Source: an uncultured Muribaculaceae bacterium
GTDB taxonomy: Bacteria > Bacteroidota > Bacteroidia > Bacteroidales > Muribaculaceae
Direction: 5' to 3'
NCBI GenBank assembly: GCA_910585275.1
Contig: CAJUCW010000002.1
Span: 62,001-126,000 of the forward strand
Length of the DNA: 64,000 nt
The notes beneath the pieces are model-generated. The model did no database searches. It saw only the letters and a program-made list of their open reading frames with translations, and was not told the origin of the DNA. Of the stretch, positions 8,420-17,547 are shown one piece after another (position 1 is the first letter of the stretch; every line of letters begins with the position of its first letter). The position numbers and the translations under genes are program-made.

Positions 8420-10366
8420 ATGAATGAGCTTGATAAGCAGTCGCCCAAAATAGACGACCTGAACAGCGAGGCAGCGGCTGACGCGGCTGCCGTGACAACC
8501 GATGCGTCTTCTACCGTTGAAAATGCAGAATGCGCCGACACCTGTGCCGAGGAAACATCTCCTTCCCTTGATTCGTCTCCGGCAATGGATTTGGCAGAAA
8601 CGGCCGACACGGCCGAGGCTTCGGAAGAATCTGCCGAAGTGCCGGATTTCAGAAATTACCATTCCTTGTCGAAACCAGAGATGGTGGAGGCTCTGAAGGA
8701 GATAATCGCGTCGGGAAATATGGAAGCCCATAAGGAAGTGGCTGCCATCAAGCAGGCATATTATACGGTGGTGAACCGCGATGCCATGAACGAACTTGCT
8801 TCATTCGTGGAAGCAGGAAACTGCCCTGACCAGTTCTCGGCCACTCCAGACGAGAGCGAAACAGAAATGAAGGGCCTTCTTGCGGAATTCCGTGAAAAAA
8901 GAGCCGCTTATCTTGAGGCCAGGGAGCAGGAACGGAAAAAGAATCTTGAGGAGAAAAACAGGATTATTTCCAGACTGAAGGAAATTGTGGAGGATATAGA
9001 TAATATCAACCTTCATTTCCCTGAGTTCCAGCAGCTCCAGCAGGATTTTAAAGCAGTGGGGGAGGTGCCCGCAGGCTCCGACAACGAACTTTGGAAGGGT
9101 TATCAGGCAGCCGTTGAGCAGTTTTACGACCGTCTGAAGATGAACAAGGAGCTTCGTGACCTTGATTTCAAGAAAAATCTTGAAATCAAGCAGAAGCTTG
9201 TAGAAAAGGCAAAGGAACTGACCGAACTCGACGACCCGGTAGAAGCTTTCAAGAAATTGCAAGACCTTCATGTGCAGTGGAGGGAAATCGGCCCGGTTGC
9301 AAAGGAGATTCGCGAGGAAATCTGGAATGAGTTTAAAGACGCTTCCACCGTCATCAACAAGCGTCATCAGGATTTCTTCCAGTCGAGGAAAGCCGAGGAA
9401 ACGGAAAACGAAAACAAGAAAACACTCCTTTGTGAAAAAATGGAGGCCGTTGACCTTTCCGTTCTGAAAACTTTTGCAGACTGGGACCAGAAGACCAAAG
9501 AAATAATCGAGATTCAAAAAGAATACAAGGAAATCGGTTTTGCCCCGCGCAAGTCCAACGGTGTTCTTTTCACTCGTTTCCGTAAGGCATGCGACGATTT
9601 TTTCAATGCCAAAGCGGAATATTTCAAGAAGACCAAAGACGAATTCAAGGAAAATCTTGCCAAGAAAGAGGCTCTTTGTGAGAAGGCTGAGGCCTTGGTG
9701 GCCAAAGCCGAGGAGAAGAGTGCGTTCGAGCAGCTTCAGGCTCTTCAGAAAGAGTGGAAAACCGTGGGCGTGGTTCGCCGCAAGCAGGGAGACGAGGTTT
9801 GGAAGCGTTTTTGTGCAGCCGTAGATGCTTTCCATGCCGCCAGGAAGAAACATTTCGGCGCCCAGAGAAGCGTAGAAATGGAAAATCTGAAGGCAAAGCA
9901 GGCAATCGTTGCTCAGCTTAAGGCAATTCCCGCCGATGCCGAACGCAGAGAGGTGATTGGTAAAATCAGGGAGTTGCAGAACCAGTGGCAGGAAATAGGT
10001 TTCGTTCCTTTCAAGCAAAAAGATGCCATCAACACGGAATATCGCGAAGAGTTCAACCGTCTGTTCGGTGCTTTTGACATGCGGGAGTCCCGCCAGAGGA
10101 TGAAGCGTTTCGAGGGCGAGGTGAAGAAGATGGAAGGCGACGAAAAGCAGCTCGGACGCGAACGCGACCGTCTTGTCAGGGCAATCGAGTCACGTCAGTC
10201 AGAGATAAAGACCATAGAAAACAATCTCGGTTTCTTTAAGTTCAGCACCGGCAGTTCGATGGCCAAGGAGTTTGAGCGTAAAATTGAAAAGATAAAGGAA
10301 GATATCGCGCAAATACGCGAGAAAATCGCTCTTCTTGACGCTCAAGACAAGGAATCGGCGAAATAA
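8420..10366 (+). CDS. DUF349 domain-containing coiled-coil protein
   Basis: 648 residues from the ATG at 8420 (MNELDKQSPK). The first 90 residues are acidic and low in complexity (Ala/Glu/Asp/Thr-rich). The rest is a series of about five DUF349 repeats of 70-80 residues, each with a tryptophan-centred motif such as LWKGYQAAVEQFYDRL, IWNEFKDASTVINKRH and VWKRFCAAVDAFHAARKKH, ending in a charged coiled coil. It is cytoplasmic and highly helical. The molecular function of DUF349 proteins in Bacteroidetes is not established. It precedes serB by 17 nt and may be co-transcribed with it. Confidence 0.85.
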   Translation: MNELDKQSPKIDDLNSEAAADAAAVTTDASSTVENAECADTCAEETSPSLDSSPAMDLAETADTAEASEESAEVPDFRNYHSLSKPEMVEALKEIIASGNMEAHKEVAAIKQAYYTVVNRDAMNELASFVEAGNCPDQFSATPDESETEMKGLLAEFREKRAAYLEAREQERKKNLEEKNRIISRLKEIVEDIDNINLHFPEFQQLQQDFKAVGEVPAGSDNELWKGYQAAVEQFYDRLKMNKELRDLDFKKNLEIKQKLVEKAKELTELDDPVEAFKKLQDLHVQWREIGPVAKEIREEIWNEFKDASTVINKRHQDFFQSRKAEETENENKKTLLCEKMEAVDLSVLKTFADWDQKTKEIIEIQKEYKEIGFAPRKSNGVLFTRFRKACDDFFNAKAEYFKKTKDEFKENLAKKEALCEKAEALVAKAEEKSAFEQLQALQKEWKTVGVVRRKQGDEVWKRFCAAVDAFHAARKKHFGAQRSVEMENLKAKQAIVAQLKAIPADAERREVIGKIRELQNQWQEIGFVPFKQKDAINTEYREEFNRLFGAFDMRESRQRMKRFEGEVKKMEGDEKQLGRERDRLVRAIESRQSEIKTIENNLGFFKFSTGSSMAKEFERKIEKIKEDIAQIREKIALLDAQDKESAK

Positions 10367-10383
10367 TCATTACGGGTTATATA

Positions 10384-11673
10384 ATGACTGACACAATCAA
10401 TAATCCCTCTTCCCCCGTCATCAGCGAGGGGGAGAGGGAACTTATTCTCATAAAAATATCCGGCACTGACCAATGCGGGGTGACATCTGCGCTTACCGAA
10501 ATTCTTGCCCGTTATGACGCTGCCATCCTCGACATAGGGCAGGCAGACATACATCACACTCTGTCATTGGGAATCCTTTTCAAGACTGACAGCCGCAGAA
10601 GCGGTGAAATCCTGAAGGAGCTTCTTTTCAAGACGAGCGACCTGAAGGTGCAGGTGGAATTCAATATCGTCACTGAAGATGAGTATGAAAAATGGGTTGG
10701 GATGCAGGGTAAGAACCGTTACATCATCACTATCCTCGGAAGAAAAATAACGGCCAAACAGATTGCCGAGACCACTCGCATAATAAGCGGCCAGGGCCTG
10801 AACATCGATGCCATCTCGCGTCTTACCGGCCGCATGCCGCTCAACGAGGAGGAACTGCCTGCCGCAAAGGCTTGTATCGAGTTTTCCGTGAGAGGCACGC
10901 CTTTCGACTTATTGAAGATGCAGAGCGATTTCATGCATCTTTCCCAAAAGCTTAATTTCGACATATCGCTTCAGGAAGACACCATCTACAGGCGTTGCCG
11001 CAGGCTTATATGCTTCGATATGGATTCCACGTTGATACGTACGGAGGTAATCGACGAGCTTGCCGACAGGGCCGGTGTCGGCGAGCAAGTTAGGGCCATC
11101 ACCGAATCGGCCATGAGAGGGGAAATCGATTTCCAGGAAAGCTTCACCCGCAGGGTGGCTCTATTGAAGGGGCTCGATGTCGGAGTGATGAAGGAGATTG
11201 CCGAAAACCTTCCAATAACCGAAGGGGTTGACAGGCTTATGGAGGTGCTGAAGCGCAGCGGATACAAGACAGCCATACTTTCCGGAGGATTCACATATTT
11301 CGGCAACTATCTTAAGCAGAAGTATAATTTCGATTATGTGTATGCCAACGAACTTGAGGTGGGACCTGACGGTAAACTTACAGGACGTTATGTGGGGGAT
11401 ATCGTTGACGGGCGTCGCAAAAAAGAACTTCTGAGGCTTCTGGCCCAAGTGGAGAACATCAATATTGCCCAGACCATTGCGGTGGGCGACGGAGCGAACG
11501 ACCTTCCGATGCTTTCCGAGGCGGGTCTGGGCATCGCGTTCCATGCCAAACCTAAAGTGAAGGCAGAGGCAAGCCAGAGCATTTCCACAATCGGAATCGA
11601 CGGGGTGCTTTATTTCCTTGGTTTCAAGGATTCATATATTTCCGGCACATCCCCTTCTGCAGCATCTAAATGA
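10384..11673 (+). CDS. serB: Phosphoserine phosphatase with N-terminal ACT domains
   Basis: 429 residues. The N-terminal half (about 18-190) has two ACT-like ligand-binding segments (ILIKISGTDQCGVTSALTE; YIITILGRKITAKQIAE). The C-terminal half is a HAD phosphatase with DMDSTLI (nucleophile Asp212, Asp214), the SGGFTYF motif and VGDGANDLPML. It hydrolyses O-phosphoserine to serine in the last step of serine synthesis. The long two-ACT form is the usual one in Bacteroides, and the ACT part may sense an amino acid. The stop codon lies inside a 15-bp direct repeat, and a strong terminator follows. Confidence 0.93.
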   Translation: MTDTINNPSSPVISEGERELILIKISGTDQCGVTSALTEILARYDAAILDIGQADIHHTLSLGILFKTDSRRSGEILKELLFKTSDLKVQVEFNIVTEDEYEKWVGMQGKNRYIITILGRKITAKQIAETTRIISGQGLNIDAISRLTGRMPLNEEELPAAKACIEFSVRGTPFDLLKMQSDFMHLSQKLNFDISLQEDTIYRRCRRLICFDMDSTLIRTEVIDELADRAGVGEQVRAITESAMRGEIDFQESFTRRVALLKGLDVGVMKEIAENLPITEGVDRLMEVLKRSGYKTAILSGGFTYFGNYLKQKYNFDYVYANELEVGPDGKLTGRYVGDIVDGRRKKELLRLLAQVENINIAQTIAVGDGANDLPMLSEAGLGIAFHAKPKVKAEASQSISTIGIDGVLYFLGFKDSYISGTSPSAASK

Positions 11674-11699
11674 CGGGCTTTTTTGCATCTAAATGACGG
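11662..11699 (+). repeat. 15-bp direct repeat spanning the serB stop codon
   Basis: GCATCTAAATGACGG occurs at 11662-11676, where it includes the serB TGA, and again at 11685-11699, a period of 23 bp. Six Ts and a GC step separate the copies. Confidence 0.8.
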
Positions 11700-11731
11700 A
11701 CGTTTAAACCAAAACGCCGGATTGACATTAT

Positions 11732-11778
11732 AATAGTAAACACTTTCCTTTTGGGAAAATGTTTGCTATTGTTTTTTC
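11732..11778 (+). terminator. Intrinsic terminator of serB
   Basis: A 17-bp stem (11732-11748 / 11754-11770) with two G-T wobbles and a 5-nt loop is followed by a T-rich tail at 11770-11778. Confidence 0.85.
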
Positions 11779-11806
11779 CACATAATCCACAAAACATTTG
11801 CAGACC

Positions 11807-14134
11807 ATGTTGCCTAAATTGTCTTCCGGAATGCTCTCCCTCTCATTATGCTTTATGCTTTCGTTTTTCAGTGTGCTTCATGCAGAGACGGTGGGTCTCG
11901 TGCTGAGCGGCGGCGGAGCGAAAGGGATAGCGCACGTGGGTGTCATACAGGCTTTGGAAGAGAACGGTATCCCTGTGGATTATGTGGCAGGCACATCTAT
12001 GGGGGCTATCGTGGGGAGCCTTTACAGTTGCGGATGGTCGCCCGACAGGATGATGGATATGTTCACGTCAAAATCGTTCAGCTATTGGAGCACAGGAACA
12101 ATCGACAAAAAACTTGAATATTATTTCACCACACCGCCGCCGTCGCCAAAATGGTTGTCGCTGAACATTAATTTTAAAGACACCACCAATATAGTGTCGC
12201 AGATAATACCGTCGTCGCTTATCAATCCGATTCCGATGAACCTTGAGTTTTTGAAACTCTATTCCCCCTATACGGAGCAATGCGGCGAAAATTTCAATAA
12301 TCTTTTCGTGCCTTTCCGGTGCGTCACAAGCGATGTCTATCACAAACACAAGATAGTTTGCTCGAAGGGTTCGCTGGGCGATGCGGTAAGGGCGTCGATG
12401 AGTTTTCCCCTTGTTTTCAAACCTATTGAAATGGACGGTGTGCTCGTGTATGACGGAGGTATTTATGATAATTTCCCGGTAGATGTGATGGAAAAGGATT
12501 TCAATCCTGACTTTATAATAGGGGTGTCGGTGTCTTCACCCGACACCAAACCTATAAAGAACGACGTTTACAGCCAGTTGGAAGATATGATTATCCAGGA
12601 TAACAATTATTCTGTGCCTTCGGAAAAGGGTATTAAAATCCAGGTGCCGGTGCTCAATTTCGGTGTCCTTGATTTCAACCAGGCAAAAGAAATTTATTCC
12701 ATTGGGTATAAGACAGGTTTGTCGATGGTCGATTCTATAAAGAAAAGGGTTTTGGCACGCCAGAATCCGGAGATGCTTGCAGAGAGGCGGAAACGTTTTG
12801 CGCAGAAAACACCTGTCGTCACGTTTGATTCGGTAGTTGTCACGGGCGCTTCTCCGAAACAATCGAAATTTCTTGAATATCTTTTTGCCGGAAGCAAGAG
12901 AGAGACTCCTTATATCACCATGGAAAATGTGCAGGAAGCTTACTATAGGGCTGTGACGGACGGGAAACTTTCCGACCTCCTGCCGCAGGCGGAATTCGGT
13001 AAAGACGGTAAAAACACACTTCTTCTTGAAGCCACCGTGAAGAATCCATACACCGTTGGGGTGGGAGGATGGATATCATCGTCAACCAACAGTATGCTAT
13101 ATCTTACGCTCGGTTATCACACATTGAGTTTCAACAGCCTTGACGTTGACCTCGGGGGCTGGATAGGGCAGTCGTATTATGCCGGTAAGCTAAGTGCCAA
13201 GTTTGCCTTGCGGTCATCGTTGCCGTCTTACATGCAGTTTGAGGCGGTGGTGAGCCGACAGAAGTTTTATGATTCCGAACTCTTGTTCTATCAGAGCGGC
13301 ACACCATCGTTTATCACCGACCTCCAGGGCTTTTTCCGTATGAACTATTGTTGGGCTATAGGGCGCATGGCTAAAGGTTATGCCAATGTTGCCTATGGAT
13401 GGGAAAGGGATGACTATTTCCCCTATAACAATGGCGATTTCGCTTCGGGCGACAAGGATAAGAGCCGTTATCGTGTAGCCGCCCTCAAGACGGGGGTTGA
13501 ATTAAACACATTGAACGACGCCATGTATCCTTCGGAGGGAAAAGAATGGAAATTGAACGTGTTGCTGAGTCATGAGCAAAACAAATTCATTCCGGGAGAT
13601 GCCCGGGGAGATGGCCGGGGAGAGTCAACGGGTTGGAAAAACCATGTTGCGGCTTCCGCCGAATTGCTTTGGAGGCATTATTTCGAGTTGCATCATAAAT
13701 TTAAGCTGGGTGCATATGTGAACGGCTTGGTGACGTTGCAGAATATGTATCAGAACTATACGGCCGCAATGATTCATGCGGCGGCTTTCGCGCCCACCCC
13801 TTCCACGCGCAATTATTTCAATGTGGCTTTCAGGAGCGACAATTACGGGGCGATCGGTGTCAACCCGGTGTGGACTCCATTCGGCAAAGCCCAATTGAGG
13901 GGCGACTTTTTCGCCTATTGCCCGATTCGTCACGTATCGGAGGGGCCTGACGGTATGGCGAAATTTGACGGATGGATGCGGAAGCCCCAGTTTATCGGAG
14001 AGATTGCGGGAGTATATAATTTCCCGTTTGCGAGCCTTTCTGTTTACGTCAATTATCTTTCGTCTCCTTCACGCAACTGGAATTTCGGCATCAATTTCGG
14101 ACTCTATTTCCAAGCCCCCAAGCTTCTACGCTGA
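11807..14134 (+). CDS. Patatin-like phospholipase fused to an outer-membrane barrel
   Basis: 775 residues from the ATG at 11807; the in-frame TTG nine bases earlier is less likely. A signal peptide (about 1-26) leads into a patatin domain with the oxyanion loop GGGAKG (35-40), nucleophile elbow GTSMG (Ser64) and DGG (Asp216) of the Ser-Asp dyad. After residue about 345 there is a POTRA-like segment, then an aromatic-rich beta-barrel resembling BamA/surface-antigen barrels to the C-terminus. The layout matches RssA/PlpD type proteins, which place or secrete a lipase at the cell surface. It stands alone between the serB terminator and the convergent apbE gene. Confidence 0.9.
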   Translation: MLPKLSSGMLSLSLCFMLSFFSVLHAETVGLVLSGGGAKGIAHVGVIQALEENGIPVDYVAGTSMGAIVGSLYSCGWSPDRMMDMFTSKSFSYWSTGTIDKKLEYYFTTPPPSPKWLSLNINFKDTTNIVSQIIPSSLINPIPMNLEFLKLYSPYTEQCGENFNNLFVPFRCVTSDVYHKHKIVCSKGSLGDAVRASMSFPLVFKPIEMDGVLVYDGGIYDNFPVDVMEKDFNPDFIIGVSVSSPDTKPIKNDVYSQLEDMIIQDNNYSVPSEKGIKIQVPVLNFGVLDFNQAKEIYSIGYKTGLSMVDSIKKRVLARQNPEMLAERRKRFAQKTPVVTFDSVVVTGASPKQSKFLEYLFAGSKRETPYITMENVQEAYYRAVTDGKLSDLLPQAEFGKDGKNTLLLEATVKNPYTVGVGGWISSSTNSMLYLTLGYHTLSFNSLDVDLGGWIGQSYYAGKLSAKFALRSSLPSYMQFEAVVSRQKFYDSELLFYQSGTPSFITDLQGFFRMNYCWAIGRMAKGYANVAYGWERDDYFPYNNGDFASGDKDKSRYRVAALKTGVELNTLNDAMYPSEGKEWKLNVLLSHEQNKFIPGDARGDGRGESTGWKNHVAASAELLWRHYFELHHKFKLGAYVNGLVTLQNMYQNYTAAMIHAAAFAPTPSTRNYFNVAFRSDNYGAIGVNPVWTPFGKAQLRGDFFAYCPIRHVSEGPDGMAKFDGWMRKPQFIGEIAGVYNFPFASLSVYVNYLSSPSRNWNFGINFGLYFQAPKLLR

Positions 14135-14173
14135 TTTTGCACCCGATTCGTTGTATTCCTTCAATCCAAAACG

Positions 14174-15175
14174 TCAACCCTCTATCGTCATCTTCTTGAA
14201 GCCAGGAGTCATCCATATGGTTGAGTCGGAAAGGATGAGCATCCCTTCGAAGCGGAGTCTTTGGAGAAGTGTTTTCGATTTTTGGCTGCCCGATGCCATG
14301 CAGGCTGTTGCAGTTGCGTCGGCTTCCATTGCCGTGGGTGCGATGACGGTGGCGCTGATTACGTCGGTGGCTATCGGGCGTCCGGTCAGTGGCGAGATTG
14401 TATGTCCAAGAGTTTTCCCTCCTTCTTTCTTGAAATTACGGTAGTTGCCTGATGTGGCTATCCCTGCATTCGTGAGGTGAATCACTCCGCAGGCGTCGTG
14501 GTTCACCGTTGAGTCAGTCTGGATGGGGCGGTCAATCGATACGCTCCATAGTCCACCTCCCGGATTCTTGCCACAAACGGCTATTTCACCTCCGATTTCC
14601 ACCAGATAGTCGGTCACTCCGTTGCGAGTGAACATGGCCGCCACCTCGTCGCAGCCATAGCCTTTGGCCACTGCTGAAAAGTTGAATTGAATCCTGGGGT
14701 CATCTTTAATAATCTTATCACCTTCAAGTCTGGTTTTACCGATGCCGACGTAATTAAGAATACTGTCGATGGCTATGGTGTCGGCGGTAAGTTTATTTCC
14801 CGGACCGAATCCCCATGCAGTGATGAGAGGGGAAAGCGTGGGGTCGAACATCCCTTCGCTCGCACTGTTTATCCGTTTCGACACATTATACACTCTCTTG
14901 AAACTGCTATCCACTATTGTGGAATAGTTAAGGTTCACACGGCTAACTATCGACGTGGTGTCGAACACGTTGAGGCTTTTCCCTACGCGGTTAAGCACCA
15001 TTAGGATGGAGTCTCTCAGTTCCGGATTCCCGTTGTAGGTGATATGATATGTAGTGTTCCACACCATCCCGTCTTCCCTTATATAAGAGTCATGACGGCA
15101 TGCCGAAAAGGAAATGGCTGACACTATTGATGCAATGAATGTTAAAAAGGAGAGATTGAGTTTAAATGAATGCAT
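14174..15175 (-). CDS. apbE: FAD:protein FMN transferase, lipoprotein
   Basis: 333 residues with a lipoprotein signal (FSAC, Cys26) and the ApbE fold: FDTTSIVSRVN, FDPTLSPLITAWGFGPG, FNFSAVAKGYGCDEVA, YLVEIGGEIAVCG and HTISPLTGRPI (flavin/metal-binding part). ApbE attaches FMN to Thr residues of exported flavoproteins such as Rnf/Nqr subunits outside the cytoplasm. The gene is convergent with the patatin gene (39 nt between) and divergent from the DJ-1 gene, with overlapping promoters. No flavoprotein target is encoded nearby. Confidence 0.93.
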   Translation of the reverse strand: MHSFKLNLSFLTFIASIVSAISFSACRHDSYIREDGMVWNTTYHITYNGNPELRDSILMVLNRVGKSLNVFDTTSIVSRVNLNYSTIVDSSFKRVYNVSKRINSASEGMFDPTLSPLITAWGFGPGNKLTADTIAIDSILNYVGIGKTRLEGDKIIKDDPRIQFNFSAVAKGYGCDEVAAMFTRNGVTDYLVEIGGEIAVCGKNPGGGLWSVSIDRPIQTDSTVNHDACGVIHLTNAGIATSGNYRNFKKEGGKTLGHTISPLTGRPIATDVISATVIAPTAMEADATATACMASGSQKSKTLLQRLRFEGMLILSDSTIWMTPGFKKMTIEG

Positions 15176-15217
15176 GATGGGGATAAAAAAGATTCAATTA
15201 ATTTGAAAAAATATCGG

Positions 15218-15225
15218 CAAAGTTA
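15218..15225 (-). promoter_or_regulatory. -7 element of the apbE promoter
   Basis: The reverse strand reads TAACTTTG, matching TAnnTTTG, about 43 nt before the apbE ATG. It overlaps the -33 region of the divergent DJ-1 promoter. No good -33 TTTG is visible. Confidence 0.5.
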
Positions 15226-15254
15226 GTTAAAACGGATAAAATTCACTACTTTTG
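15223..15254 (+). promoter_or_regulatory. Promoter of the DJ-1 family gene
   Basis: TTAG (15223-15226), 20 nt, TACTTTTG (15247-15254): one mismatch from the Bacteroidetes consensus. It places the transcript start near 15260 and so excludes the in-frame TTG at 15252 as start. Confidence 0.6.
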
Positions 15255-15281
15255 AGAAATTTATTATTAAACTTACTATCC

Positions 15282-15872
15282 ATGAGTGAATCATTTTTAT
15301 TTCTTGCCGAAGGTTTCGAGGAAATAGAGGCCTTGACGGCGGTAGATGTCCTCAGGAGGGCGGGCATCGACGTGAAGACCGTTTCCATCACCTCCGCGCT
15401 TCAGGTCACGGGCGCCCATGGCGTAACTGTAACCGCAGATTTGATTTTTGACAACACCCTTTTTTCATCACCTAAATGGCTTATTCTCCCCGGAGGGATG
15501 CCGGGTGCCGTGAATCTCTATGAATGTGCCCCTTTGCAGGGACTCCTCCGGCGCCAGGTAGCGTCTGACAAAGGGCGGATTGCCGCCATTTGTGCCGCCC
15601 CGGCCGTCGTTCTCGGGCGTCTCGGTTTGCTTGAAGGGCGTAAAGCCACGTGCTATCCCGGGTTTGAGAATGAAATGAAAGGGGCCAATGTTGTGTCGGA
15701 CCCTGTTGTGGTTGATGGTAAATTCGTTCTTGGCAACGGCCCTTCCAATGCTTTGATTTGGGCGCTCCATATAGTTAAAGAGGAGAAAGGGATAGATGTG
15801 GCTGAGAATGTGGCAAACGGGATGCTGCTTTACCCGAAGATCAATGACGGACTCAACAATTATTTCGGATGA
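15282..15872 (+). CDS. DJ-1/PfpI (YajL/ThiJ-like) family protein
   Basis: 196 residues from ATG 15282 (MSESFLFLAEGFEEIEA). The family hallmarks are the Glu-rich FEEIE loop, the LPGGMPGAVNL loop and the nucleophile-elbow cysteine in AAICAAPAV (Cys104), then ATCYPGFE. Bacterial DJ-1 proteins are reported as chaperones, glyoxalase-like or deglycase enzymes; which applies here is open. Full length for the family. A strong terminator follows, so it is probably a single gene. Confidence 0.9.
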   Translation: MSESFLFLAEGFEEIEALTAVDVLRRAGIDVKTVSITSALQVTGAHGVTVTADLIFDNTLFSSPKWLILPGGMPGAVNLYECAPLQGLLRRQVASDKGRIAAICAAPAVVLGRLGLLEGRKATCYPGFENEMKGANVVSDPVVVDGKFVLGNGPSNALIWALHIVKEEKGIDVAENVANGMLLYPKINDGLNNYFG

Positions 15873-15897
15873 GTCTGCCACGTTAAATAGAATGGAA

Positions 15898-15941
15898 GGA
15901 AGGTGTGTCATAAATATCGATTATACACACCTTCCGTTTTT
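15898..15941 (+). terminator. Intrinsic terminator of the DJ-1 gene
   Basis: 11-bp perfect stem 15898-15908 / 15925-15935 with a 16-nt loop, followed by GTTTTT. It ends just upstream of the next start codon at 15964. Confidence 0.85.
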
Positions 15942-15963
15942 ACATAACATTTTTTGATTGCCG

Positions 15964-16563
15964 ATGGGCGACACTTATTATACTATATCCAAGAGAGGGG
16001 AGGCTCAGTTCCGCGAGAAGATGAGCCGCTTCATTTCATTTGCAGAAAAAGTGGAGGATGCGGAAACCGCACGCCGCATTGTGAAGAATTATCAGAACGA
16101 GTATCATGATTCACGCCATGTCTGCTGGGCATATATGCTCGGCCATGAGCGTAATGAATGGCAACTCAACGACAACGGGGAACCTTCCGGCACGGCCGGT
16201 AAACCTATTCTCGGACAAATCAACAGTAAAAATCTCACAAATGTCTTGGTTGTGGTGGTGAGATATTTCGGTGGAATAAAACTTGGCACTCCCGGACTGA
16301 TTGCCGCCTATCGGGAAGCCGCGAGGCTTGCCCTTGAAGATGCCGGCGTCGAGGAGATGCACAGTATGGCAACAGTGAGGGTCACGTTCCCATATGTGGC
16401 GGCCGACGGTGTGATGAGGGTGGTAAAAGCTACGGAGACCGAAGTCGTTGACCGCACTTTCGACAACACATGCAGCCTTGTTTTGCGTTTTCGTGAGGAC
16501 GACGCCTCCGAAATAACAGGACGTATAAAAGGAGTTGACGGAGTTTCGTTGGAAGAGTTGTGA
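15964..16563 (+). CDS. YigZ/IMPACT (UPF0029) family protein
   Basis: 199 residues from ATG 15964 (MGDTYYTISKRGEAQ). It has the UPF0029 signature: SRHVCWAY, DNGEPSGTAGKPIL and VVVVRYFGGIKLGTPGLIAAYREAA. The C-terminal 70 residues form the second alpha/beta domain usual for bacterial YigZ. The function of the family is not settled; eukaryotic IMPACT binds GCN1. It converges on the HAD gene, 21 nt away. An in-frame TTG six bases upstream is an alternative start. Confidence 0.88.
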   Translation: MGDTYYTISKRGEAQFREKMSRFISFAEKVEDAETARRIVKNYQNEYHDSRHVCWAYMLGHERNEWQLNDNGEPSGTAGKPILGQINSKNLTNVLVVVVRYFGGIKLGTPGLIAAYREAARLALEDAGVEEMHSMATVRVTFPYVAADGVMRVVKATETEVVDRTFDNTCSLVLRFREDDASEITGRIKGVDGVSLEEL

Positions 16564-16584
16564 GAATCCATACTGTCGGGGCGG

Positions 16585-17358
16585 CTAATGTTGCAGACCG
16601 GAAAGGATTTCATATACTTCCTTCATGTTTTTTGCCGTCCCGAGGAATCTTGTCGGGTCGATGCCGTCGCTGTCCATGGTGCTGTCGTCGTAGGGGAAGC
16701 GTTTCCCGCTTGGGTTGAACCAAATGGCTTTCCATCCGGCTTTCAATGCCCCCATAATATCTGTGTCGGGGTTGTCTCCGACCATTACCGGCAGCGATGA
16801 TGCTCCGGTTTCACGTATGGCATAGTCGAAGATACGGCTGTCGGGTTTCTGTATCCCGATTTCGTCGCTGATTATTGTGCGTGCCACAAAGCGCCACAAT
16901 CCCGAATTGAATAGTTTTTTATATTGGGTGTCGGTGAATCCGTTGGATATGATGCCCACCATCGATTCTTTTGAAATCAGGGCAAGTACTTCGGCGGCGT
17001 GGTCGGCTATTGCGGATTGCATTGCGAGGTTTTCAAGATAAGCGGAGTTGACAACGGAACAAAACTCAGTAGATGCCGCAGGGGCGGATTCGGGAAAAAG
17101 CGTAAGCCGCCATCTTTCCGTTTTCAGAAAACCGGAAGTGACCATCCCTTGGGCGTGAAGGTTCCACATTCTGGCATTATGGGTATGATAGACCCGGATG
17201 AAATCGTCGAAAGAATTGAATTTGTCCGACACTTCGTGGAAATTATCGAACACATGTCGGAGGCTTTTGAGGGAGTTTGCGGCAAAATCCCAAAGTGTGT
17301 CGTCAAGGTCGAAGAAAATCCATTGCGGACGCTTGAAAATGGGTTGAAAATGATTCAT
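16585..17358 (-). CDS. HAD hydrolase of the YjjG nucleotidase type
   Basis: 257 residues from the ATG at 17358 (MNHFQPIF); an upstream TTG at 17421 would add 21 residues but lies before the likely -7 element TAATTTTG at 17386-17393. HAD motifs are FFDLDDTLWDF (nucleophile Asp), GIISNGF and IGIQKPD with MVGDNPDTDIMGA. The helical cap and length resemble YjjG, which dephosphorylates non-canonical pyrimidine nucleotides, but HAD substrate calls from sequence are weak. Confidence 0.8.
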   Translation of the reverse strand: MNHFQPIFKRPQWIFFDLDDTLWDFAANSLKSLRHVFDNFHEVSDKFNSFDDFIRVYHTHNARMWNLHAQGMVTSGFLKTERWRLTLFPESAPAASTEFCSVVNSAYLENLAMQSAIADHAAEVLALISKESMVGIISNGFTDTQYKKLFNSGLWRFVARTIISDEIGIQKPDSRIFDYAIRETGASSLPVMVGDNPDTDIMGALKAGWKAIWFNPSGKRFPYDDSTMDSDGIDPTRFLGTAKNMKEVYEILSGLQH

Positions 17359-17423
17359 AAAAGGTTGATAAGATGGAAACAGGGGCAAAATTAAGTAAAA
17401 ATTGGGGTTTTTTATTAACAAAC

Positions 17424-17455
17424 TTTTATAGAATGAAAAAAAATTCCGATATTTG
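17424..17455 (+). promoter_or_regulatory. Candidate HU promoter
   Basis: TTTT (17424-17427), 20 nt, GATATTTG (17448-17455): one mismatch in each element. The transcript would have a leader of about 85 nt, including the hairpin arms ACGGGA / TCCCGT around 17464-17509. Confidence 0.45.
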
Positions 17456-17547
17456 CACCGCCAAACGGGAATACGACTCTAAAGCAAGCGTTTTAAAGCG
17501 GCTCCCGTGAGAAAAACAAGACAAATCAATAAATCTTTTTTTCAAAA

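Noticed and set aside
8801..10018. 405-codon reverse frame opposite the DUF349 gene
   Set aside because: Antisense of a Lys/Glu-rich coiled coil gives a Phe/Leu-rich frame; there is no start signal or family match.
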